64,000 nucleotides of DNA from Arthrobacter pascens. GTDB taxonomy: Bacteria; Actinomycetota; Actinomycetes; Actinomycetales; Micrococcaceae. The translations under genes and the position numbers were made by a program. Below the pieces are notes generated by a model, which was given only the letters and a program-made list of their open reading frames with translations, searched no databases and was not told where the DNA came from. Shown piece by piece: positions 57,064 through 64,000 of the stretch. The stretch is taken from positions 124,001 to 188,000 of the forward strand of contig NZ_JAFHKT010000148.1 in NCBI RefSeq assembly GCF_017052465.1, given 5' to 3'. The first letter of the stretch is position 1; every line of letters begins with the position of its first letter.

Positions 57064-60000
57064 GTGTCAACTTTGTTCGGCAGGCTGGGGCTAAGGAACC
57101 GCCGCAACAAGCTCATCACCGGTACCGCTTTTTCTGCGGCCGCCCTCGCACTCGTGGCAGGTGCGATCATCTACCCGGGCTTCAAGACCACCGAGGTGGA
57201 CCTGAACGACGGCGGCGTGTGGGTGGTCAGCAAGTCCCGGAACGCAGTGGGCCGGCTGAACTATCCCTCACGCGTGCTTGACGGAGCAGTGACGCCCGCC
57301 AGCACCACCTTCGACGTGCTGCAGAACGCCGGCAAGGTCTTCGTCGACGACGAATCCGGCTCCACCCTGAACCAGGTTTCCGCCGCCAACATGCGGCTGG
57401 GCGGGGACAAACAACTGCCGGGCGCCGCCCAGGTCAGCTTCGGCTCCGAGGTCATCTCCGTCACGGACCCCGCCGCCGGCAAGATGTGGGCGATGTCGCC
57501 GTCGACAGTCAACGCCTTCGATGAGGAATCGAGCGAGCCGGCCGTAGACGGCTCGGAGGGCCTGGTGTCCGCCGTCGGCTCCGACGACCGGGTCTATTCG
57601 GCGGATCCGAAGACGGGCCAGGTGACGGTCACCGCCGTGGACGCCAACGGTGAGCCCACCGACACGGAGTCCAGCACCTGGGACGGGCTGAAGGGTGCCG
57701 GTGACCTGCAGCTGGCCGTGGTGGGGGACCAGCCCGTGGTCCTGGACCCGGCCCGGGGCCGGCTGTTCCTTCCCGGCGGCCGGGAAGTGGCGGTGCCGGA
57801 CGCCCGGGAAGCGAAGCTCCAGCAGCCCGGTCCGGCGTCGGACGCCGTGGCAGTGGCCACGCCCAAGGCGCTGCTGAGGCAGCCGCTGGACGGTTCGACG
57901 GCGCGGCAGGTCACCACTGGTGGTCAGGGCGTACCCGCCGCGCCTGTCCAGCTGGGCGGCTGTATCCATGCAGCCTGGTCCGGGGTGAACAAGTACGTCC
58001 GCGACTGCGTCACCGACGGTGACGACAAAAACGTCGCAGTTCCGAAAGCCAGCGCCTCACCGAGCTATGTGTTCCGCGTCAACCGCGACCTCGTGGTGCT
58101 GAACGATGTGAACTCCGGAAATGTGTGGCTGGTCAACCAGAACATGCAGCTGGTCAACAACTGGGACGACGTGGTTCCGCCGAAGAACCAGGCGGATGAC
58201 CAGGACGAGGAATCCGCGGACGACAACACCATCAACGTCCTGCCGGACCGCACCAAACCGAACCGTCCGCCGGAAACCAAGCCGGACGTCGTCGGCGTCC
58301 GGCCCGGCCGAACCACCGTGCTGAGCGTCCTGGACAACGACTCCGACCCCGACGGGGACGTCCTCACCGCCACCACTGCGGGCGAGGGCCTCCGGTCAGG
58401 AGGCCTCGAGAGCATCTATGGCGGATCGGCCTTCCAGGTCACGGTTCCGGCCGACGCCACCCCGGGCACCGAGTCGTTCGACTACAGCGCTGCCGACGGC
58501 CGGGGCCTGTCCGCAGGCGGCAAGGTCACGCTGAACGTCGTTGGACCGGACGAGAACCGGCCGCCCGCCTTCAAGCGGGGCGATCCCACCACGCTGCTCG
58601 TGGAGCAGGGGAAAACCGTCAGCCAGAACATCCTCACCGACTGGGCGGACCCGGACGGCGACGACCTCGTCCTCATGTCGGCGACTGCCGACAACCAGCA
58701 GGACCAGGTGAAAGTCCGCCGTGACGGGCTCCTGACGTTCCAGGACTCCGGCGCCACCGCGGGCAAGAAGAACGTTACCGTCACCGTCTGGGACGGACGC
58801 GCCACCACGACGGGCAAAGTGGTGGTCAACGTCCAGCCCCCCGGCGCCCTGGCTCCGGTTGTCAACGCGGACCACGTGACCGCCGTCGCCGGCCAGGACC
58901 TGGTGATCGCCCCGTTGAAGAACGACGTCGACCCGAACGGCGGCGCGCTGCGGCTCGCCCAGGTGGAGGCCAGCGGGCCGGCCGAACTCGGGCCCGTCAC
59001 CGACGGCGGCACCTTCACCTTCCGTAGCCGGACTCCGGGGCCCGTCTACCTGACGTACATCGCCAGCAACGGCCCGCAGAGCAGCCAGGGCCTGATCCGC
59101 GTGGACGTCGAGTCAGGCAAGGACGCCGGCAAACCCGTTGCCGTCCACGACGTCGCCCTTTTGCCGGTCGGCGGCAGCGTCCTCCTGGACCCCCTGGCCA
59201 ACGACTCGGATCCGTCCGGCGGCGTGCTGGTGCTTCAGTCCGTTTCCCTTCCGGAAAACGCCACGGCCTCGGTCAGCGTCCTCAACCACAGCGTCCTGCG
59301 GATCACGGACATCGCCGGAACCAAGGATCCGTTCCTCTTCCGGTACACCATGTCCAACGGCAAGGATTCCGCCACGGGCAGCGTTTCGGTGGTCCCGGTC
59401 CCGGCCCCGCCCGTCGTGGAGGCGCCGCAGCCGAAACCGGATGAAGTCAACGTCCGCGTCAACGACGTGGTCACCATCCCCGTGCTGGACAACGACACCC
59501 ATCCGCAGGGCGAAAAGCTGACCGTTGATCCGGTCCTTCCCCAGCCGGTGGAGGCGGGGAACGGCACAAGCTTTGTTTCGGAGAACACGCTGCGCTTCAT
59601 CGCCGGCAGCGAGCCTAAAACCGTGCGAGCCATCTACAACGCCGTGGACCCGCAGGGGCAGAAGAGTGCCGCGGCCGTCACCATCCACATCCTGCCCCTC
59701 GAGGGCGCCGAGAATTCCCGTCCGCAGCCCAGGAACCTGACGGCCCGGGTGGTGGCCGCCGGCACGGTGCGGATCCCGGTTCCGCTGGACGGCATAGATC
59801 CCGACGGCGACTCCGTCCAGTTGACCGGCATCGACAGCACTCCGGCCATGGGAACCGCGACGGTTGGAAGCAACTTCATCGACTTTGTCGCCGCCGGAGA
59901 CGGCGCCGGAACGGATTCCTTCCGCTACAAGGTAGTGGACCGGCAGGGCGCCGTGAACACCGGCACGGTCACGGTGGGGATCGCGCCCCGCGGCGACACC

Positions 60001-63000
60001 AACCAGAAGCCCACGCCCGTGGACGACGAGGTCAAGGTCCGTCCCGGGCGGCAGATCGCCGTCGACGCCGCAGGCAACGACTCCGACCCCGACGGTGACC
60101 CGATCCGCATCCTGACCGACGGCATCGAGGCGGACGCCGCCCTGAAGGCCGAAGTCAGCAAGCACAGCGGCCGCATCCTCCTCCTCGCCCCGGCTGCCGA
60201 AGGCACCGTCAACGTCCGCTACGCCGTTGCCGACGAGCGGGGCGCCTCCGCCCAGGCCGCCATCAAAATGGTCGTGGACAGCCAGGTCCCGCTCCAGGCT
60301 CCCATCGCACGGGACGACCGCGTGACGTCCGCCCAGACCCTCGGCAAAACTGCCGTCGACGTTCCCGTTCTCAAGAACGACGAGGACCCCGACGGCGTCG
60401 GCGAGAACCTGAAGGTCACCAGCGGAAGCGAGACGGCTCGCCCTGGTCCGGACGGCAACGTGATCGTCGAACTGGCGGAGCAGCCGCAACTGGTGCCGTA
60501 CACGGTGGAGGACGTGGACGGAAAGAAGTCCACCGCGATCATCTGGGTGCCGGGCCTCGGGCAGCAGGTCCCGACGCTCGCCAAGGACGAGGTCCTGGAA
60601 GTTGTGGCCGGCCAGTCCGTTACAGCCAACCTGGCCGAATGGGTGAAGGTCCGGGAAGGACGCTCACCCCGGCTGACCCAGACCGACCGGATCAAGCTCA
60701 TTGGCGCCGACGGCGGCGACCCCGTGGCCGGCAACGGCACCGCGATCAAGTACACGGCCGGCAAGGATTACGTGGGGCCGGGTTCCATCACCTTCGAAGT
60801 AACCGACGGTACCGGCCCGGATGACGCGGCAGGACTGAAGTCCACGTTGAGCATCCGGACCAAGGTCCTGCCGGATCCGAACCGCAACAACCCGCCCACA
60901 CTGCTGGGTGCCGCCGTCGACGTGCCGCAGGGGGAGTCCGCCGAGACGGATCTGGCCAGGCTGGCCTCCGACCCCGACGGCGACGATGCAGAGAACATGA
61001 AATACGAGCTCGTCGGCGGTGCTCCGGCAGGCTTCGACGCCAGGATCGAGGGCGCCTCGCTCAAAGTCTCGGCCAAGGACGGCGTGCGGCCGGGCAACGA
61101 CGGGGCCGTGCAGGTGAAGGCCAGGGACCCCCGGGGACTGGAAGCTACCGCCACGTACCGGCTCTCCGTCACCGCCTCGAGCCGGCCCAAGCCGGTGGCC
61201 AACGACGACCTGGAACCCAGCGCCGCGGCCGGAAAGCCCGTGAGCGTACCGGTCCTGGCGAACGATGCCAACCCGTTCCCGGAGACTGCGCTGAAGATTG
61301 TGGCGGCGACGGCCGAGACCGGAACCGGGAACGTCGCCGTGGACGGGGACAACGTGGTGGTCACCCCCGCCTCCGGCTTCACGGGGACCATGGTGGTTGC
61401 CTACACCATTGCGGACAAGACCGGGGAAGCCTCACGGCAGGCTACGGCCAGGGTCCGGCTGACGGTCAAGGACGAGCCGCTGGCGCCCACGACGCCGCAG
61501 GCCCAAAGCGTGGGCGACAGCACTGCCTTGCTGAACTGGACAGCACCTGCGGACCGCGGGTCGCCCATCACCCACTACACGGTCTACGGCGAAGGCGGAT
61601 TCAAACAGCAGTGCCCGGCCAACTCGTGCACGCTCAACAACCTGGTGAACAACTCCAAGTACCACTTCCAGGTGACGGCCACGAACGAATTCGGCGAGTC
61701 CGACCGTTCGCCGGCCTCGGCGGAGGTCCGCCCCGACGTCAAGCCGGACACTCCGTTCGCTCCGGCGCTGAAGTTCGGCGACAAGCAGCTGTCCGTCGCC
61801 TGGAAGGCCCCGGCCAGCAAGGGCTCGCCGGTCAAGTCCTATGATCTCGAAATCTCACCGGCTCCGAGCGGGCAGAATGCGCAGATCCAAAACCTGACAT
61901 CCACCAGCTACCTCTGGAAGGGCCTCACCAACGGCGTGGCGTACAAGGTGCGCGTCCTGGCACGCAACGATGCCAAGGACCCGTCCGAGTGGAGCCAGTA
62001 CCCGGCCGCGGAGATCCCGGCCGGAGTGCCGGTGACTCCTGCCGCGCCGAGCGTGGCCGGCGCCTCCCCGGTGGGAGCCCAGAGCCAGCTGCAGGTGAAC
62101 TGGACCGCGCCGAACAACAACGGCGACGCCGTTTCCGCCTACACGCTGACCACGCTGCGCGGAGGCACGGTGGTGAAGAGCCAGCAGGTTTCGGGAACCT
62201 CCCAGAACGTCACAGTGTCCAACTCCGAGGCCGACTACGCGTTCACCGTTTCGGCCACAAACAAGGCCGGCACGTCCGGAACCAGCGCCCAGTCCGCCCC
62301 CATTCGGGCCGCCGGAAAGCCCGGGACGGTGAACGGCGGCACGGTGGCGGCGCCGGGAAACACCGGCCAGCTGAAGATCACCTTCACCCCGCTGACGCAG
62401 GCCCAGCGGAACGGATCGCAGGCATCGGAGATCGGCTACCGCTGGTCCACCGCGTACGGGTCCGGCCCGATCAACGCGCCGGGAGGCACCATCTACGGAC
62501 AGCCGAACGGCAAGAACGTGACAGTAAACATCATTGCGTTCTCCACGAAAAACAACATCTCGGGGGATGCCAAGGCCATCGGCTCGGCGGTGCCCTACGG
62601 GGCGCCCGCTTCTCCGGTGGTTACCGGCGGCACGTCAGCCAAGGGAGACCCCCAAGTCCACTGGACCTGGAACCAGCCCTACGACAACGGCCGCGTCATC
62701 AACCGGTACGAGGTCAACTACGACGGCACCGGCTTCAGGTCCGTGGGCCTGGACCGGCAGTTCAGCCGCAACGCCGGAGGCTGGGACAGCAGGCACACCC
62801 TGGCGGTCCGTGCCTGCAACGGAACGGATGGCGACAAGGACTGCGGACAGCCGGATTCGGCAGTTGCCACTTCGGGTGCTGACCCCACCCCGCCGCCGCC
62901 CACGTCCTGGAGTATCCGGTCCACTCCCGTCCGCTCCTGCACCGAGCCGAACCGGACCACCGACAGCTACCGGAACTCCAACCCTGACCAGTGCATCAGC

Positions 63001-63186
63001 CCGGGACGGTGGTTCGATACCGGCATCACCGCACAGAGCGACCACTATGTGGTGTGGAGCAGGTCGACAAACAATCCCACGGGCGTGTGGTACCACCTGA
63101 CGTCCGGTCCTGCTGCGGGCAACTACGTACGAAGTGACACCACGTCACTCGGCGGAAATCCGCCGCCTGGAATGCCGCGCCGGTAG
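57064..63186 (+). CDS. Giant membrane-anchored protein with cadherin/Ig-like and fibronectin III repeats
   Basis: This 2040-residue protein has a positively charged N-terminus (MSTLFGRLGLRNRRNK) and one transmembrane segment at about 17-38. A roughly 330-residue beta-rich, propeller-like region follows. Then come about ten cadherin/Ig-like repeats marked by Asp-rich calcium motifs such as LDNDSDPDGD, GNDSDPDGDP and KNDEDPDGVG (about 400-1420). Four fibronectin III-like domains (about 1480-1930) each begin near a Pro-rich linker, and the Cys-bearing tail carries SCTEPNRTTDSYRNSNPDQC. It likely sits on the cell surface. It precedes a MoxR ATPase, so it heads a MoxR-DUF58-transglutaminase-type cluster. 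The GTG start lies after AGGGGAAT. Role unknown. Confidence 0.82.
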   Translation: MSTLFGRLGLRNRRNKLITGTAFSAAALALVAGAIIYPGFKTTEVDLNDGGVWVVSKSRNAVGRLNYPSRVLDGAVTPASTTFDVLQNAGKVFVDDESGSTLNQVSAANMRLGGDKQLPGAAQVSFGSEVISVTDPAAGKMWAMSPSTVNAFDEESSEPAVDGSEGLVSAVGSDDRVYSADPKTGQVTVTAVDANGEPTDTESSTWDGLKGAGDLQLAVVGDQPVVLDPARGRLFLPGGREVAVPDAREAKLQQPGPASDAVAVATPKALLRQPLDGSTARQVTTGGQGVPAAPVQLGGCIHAAWSGVNKYVRDCVTDGDDKNVAVPKASASPSYVFRVNRDLVVLNDVNSGNVWLVNQNMQLVNNWDDVVPPKNQADDQDEESADDNTINVLPDRTKPNRPPETKPDVVGVRPGRTTVLSVLDNDSDPDGDVLTATTAGEGLRSGGLESIYGGSAFQVTVPADATPGTESFDYSAADGRGLSAGGKVTLNVVGPDENRPPAFKRGDPTTLLVEQGKTVSQNILTDWADPDGDDLVLMSATADNQQDQVKVRRDGLLTFQDSGATAGKKNVTVTVWDGRATTTGKVVVNVQPPGALAPVVNADHVTAVAGQDLVIAPLKNDVDPNGGALRLAQVEASGPAELGPVTDGGTFTFRSRTPGPVYLTYIASNGPQSSQGLIRVDVESGKDAGKPVAVHDVALLPVGGSVLLDPLANDSDPSGGVLVLQSVSLPENATASVSVLNHSVLRITDIAGTKDPFLFRYTMSNGKDSATGSVSVVPVPAPPVVEAPQPKPDEVNVRVNDVVTIPVLDNDTHPQGEKLTVDPVLPQPVEAGNGTSFVSENTLRFIAGSEPKTVRAIYNAVDPQGQKSAAAVTIHILPLEGAENSRPQPRNLTARVVAAGTVRIPVPLDGIDPDGDSVQLTGIDSTPAMGTATVGSNFIDFVAAGDGAGTDSFRYKVVDRQGAVNTGTVTVGIAPRGDTNQKPTPVDDEVKVRPGRQIAVDAAGNDSDPDGDPIRILTDGIEADAALKAEVSKHSGRILLLAPAAEGTVNVRYAVADERGASAQAAIKMVVDSQVPLQAPIARDDRVTSAQTLGKTAVDVPVLKNDEDPDGVGENLKVTSGSETARPGPDGNVIVELAEQPQLVPYTVEDVDGKKSTAIIWVPGLGQQVPTLAKDEVLEVVAGQSVTANLAEWVKVREGRSPRLTQTDRIKLIGADGGDPVAGNGTAIKYTAGKDYVGPGSITFEVTDGTGPDDAAGLKSTLSIRTKVLPDPNRNNPPTLLGAAVDVPQGESAETDLARLASDPDGDDAENMKYELVGGAPAGFDARIEGASLKVSAKDGVRPGNDGAVQVKARDPRGLEATATYRLSVTASSRPKPVANDDLEPSAAAGKPVSVPVLANDANPFPETALKIVAATAETGTGNVAVDGDNVVVTPASGFTGTMVVAYTIADKTGEASRQATARVRLTVKDEPLAPTTPQAQSVGDSTALLNWTAPADRGSPITHYTVYGEGGFKQQCPANSCTLNNLVNNSKYHFQVTATNEFGESDRSPASAEVRPDVKPDTPFAPALKFGDKQLSVAWKAPASKGSPVKSYDLEISPAPSGQNAQIQNLTSTSYLWKGLTNGVAYKVRVLARNDAKDPSEWSQYPAAEIPAGVPVTPAAPSVAGASPVGAQSQLQVNWTAPNNNGDAVSAYTLTTLRGGTVVKSQQVSGTSQNVTVSNSEADYAFTVSATNKAGTSGTSAQSAPIRAAGKPGTVNGGTVAAPGNTGQLKITFTPLTQAQRNGSQASEIGYRWSTAYGSGPINAPGGTIYGQPNGKNVTVNIIAFSTKNNISGDAKAIGSAVPYGAPASPVVTGGTSAKGDPQVHWTWNQPYDNGRVINRYEVNYDGTGFRSVGLDRQFSRNAGGWDSRHTLAVRACNGTDGDKDCGQPDSAVATSGADPTPPPPTSWSIRSTPVRSCTEPNRTTDSYRNSNPDQCISPGRWFDTGITAQSDHYVVWSRSTNNPTGVWYHLTSGPAAGNYVRSDTTSLGGNPPPGMPRR

Positions 63187-63209
63187 GCCGCGTGTTTTCC
63201 GCACGCGCT

Positions 63210-63257
63210 GGGCACACGGCCCGGGCACACCGCATTGGGCACACCGCCTGAGCACAA
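63210..63257. repeat. Short degenerate GGGCACAC repeats
   Basis: GGGCACAC occurs at 63210, 63223 and 63237, and GAGCACAA at 63250, a 13-14 nt period in the 104-bp gap before the MoxR gene. Confidence 0.5.
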
Positions 63258-63290
63258 CAAAGACTCCACACAACGGAAGAGGAACCTCCC

Positions 63291-64000
63291 ATGACCATGA
63301 CAACCGAGCAGGCCGCCTGGTTTGCGGGCACGTTCGAAAAACTCGTCGCCAACGTGGGCCAGGCGGTGCTGGGCAAGGCCCACGTCATCCGGCTGACGTT
63401 CACGGCCATGCTTGCCGAAGGCCACGTCCTCTTCGAGGATGCCCCCGGCACCGGTAAAACATCACTGGCGCGGGCCTTGGCCGCCACGGTCCAGGGATCC
63501 AACAGCCGCATCCAGTTCACCCCGGACCTGCTGCCCTCCGATGTCACCGGCGTGACCATCTACGACCAGAAGACGCAGAAGTTCGAGTTCCACAAGGGGC
63601 CGATCTTCAGCAACATCGTCCTCGCCGACGAAATCAACCGTGCATCGCCGAAGACGCAGTCGGCCCTGCTCGAGGTCATGGAGGAATCCCGGGTCACGGT
63701 GGACGGCACCACCTATGAGGCGGGCCGCCCGTTCATGGTGATGGCCACCCAGAACCCGATCGAGCAGGCAGGCACCTACCGGCTCCCCGAGGCACAGCTG
63801 GACCGCTTCCTCATCAAAACGTCCATCGGGTACCCGGACCACGCCTCCACCGTTCAGCTGCTGGGCGGCAGCAACCTGAAGGACCGTTCGAAAGACCTGC
63901 AGCCGGTCATCACCACCCAGGCCGTGGCGGACATGGCCGACCTTGCAGCCACCACCCACGTGGACACCGCTGTGCTCGAGTACATCTCACGGCTGTGCGA
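63291..64000 (+). CDS. MoxR-family AAA+ ATPase (3' truncated by window)
   Basis: The ATG at 63291 is preceded by AAGAGGAACCTCCC. The 236 residues visible run MTMTTEQAAWFAGTFEKLVA, with Walker A EDAPGTGKTSLAR near 49-61, Walker B IVLADEINRASPKTQSALLE near 108-127, sensor I MATQNPIEQAGTYRLPEAQL and DRFLIK. MoxR proteins act as chaperone-like ATPases that assemble or activate partner complexes, usually with a DUF58 protein and a transglutaminase-like membrane protein next door. Those would lie beyond the window. The frame is open to base 64000. Confidence 0.95.
   Translation, partial: MTMTTEQAAWFAGTFEKLVANVGQAVLGKAHVIRLTFTAMLAEGHVLFEDAPGTGKTSLARALAATVQGSNSRIQFTPDLLPSDVTGVTIYDQKTQKFEFHKGPIFSNIVLADEINRASPKTQSALLEVMEESRVTVDGTTYEAGRPFMVMATQNPIEQAGTYRLPEAQLDRFLIKTSIGYPDHASTVQLLGGSNLKDRSKDLQPVITTQAVADMADLAATTHVDTAVLEYISRLC

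Overview
The window is about 64 kb of high-GC chromosome from an actinobacterium. It most likely comes from the Micrococcaceae (Arthrobacter or Pseudarthrobacter-like). The basis is the very high third-position GC, actinobacterial gene neighbourhoods (glmU-prs-rplY-pth-mfd; accD-accE with divergent birA; lpdA-purine phosphorylase-phosphohexomutase), a DUF222-HNH protein, an acyl-CoA carboxylase epsilon subunit, an NnaR-type HemD-like regulator and an SCO4848-family protein. There is no rRNA, tRNA, CRISPR array, intact insertion sequence or prophage that I can support. Taxonomy is inference from content only.

Layout. 1-3.7 kb: housekeeping genes glmU (5' end outside the window), prs, rplY and pth. 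3.8-9.3 kb: two tandem, overlapping genes for giant ATPase-LuxR regulators. 9.3-10.0 kb: a 709-bp gene-poor stretch with an inverted repeat, a possible short ORF, two strong hairpins and a four-copy 17-bp repeat. 10.0-11.8 kb: sufS-sufU. 11.9-14.3 kb: small membrane protein, DUF2505 and SDR-DUF2867 genes. 14.5-19 kb: mfd and a YdjM-like membrane protein. 19.3-20.1 kb: deoC.

20.1-36.4 kb is a nitrate/nitrite assimilation region. It holds an orphan FAD oxidoreductase, the regulator nnaR, siroheme methyltransferase cobA, nirB, a divergent nirD, a BFD-containing reductase, a molybdopterin nitrate reductase and narK. It is interrupted by pgm, punA and lpdA. Between nirB and nirD is an array of four GlnR-like half-sites on an exact 11-nt period. 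Together these genes would import nitrate, reduce it to nitrite and ammonium, and make the siroheme needed by NirB.

36.7-57 kb: an MHS transporter, then the acyl-CoA carboxylase locus (alpha subunit, maf, epsilon, beta, birA). This locus appears split by about 10 kb of accessory genes (HNH protein, ASCH protein, MMPL exporter with TetR, secreted repeat protein, hydrolase, dicarboxylate symporter, DUF885). After it come birA, a bacterial PH-domain protein and an Rv1264-like adenylate cyclase. 57-64 kb: a 2040-residue membrane-anchored protein of cadherin/Ig-like and fibronectin III domains, and the start of a MoxR AAA+ ATPase, the head of a MoxR-type cluster that leaves the window.

The non-coding DNA is rich in small repeats: a REP-like element (core TTTCGACAGGCTCAA) seen at three sites, once inside the accE coding region; tandem 15-, 17-, 25- and 35-bp duplications; and many candidate operators. 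No completely novel multi-gene system was recognised. The best candidates for new biology are the GlnR array, the LuxR pair with its adjacent mini-unit, and the repeat-driven remodelling of gene ends.
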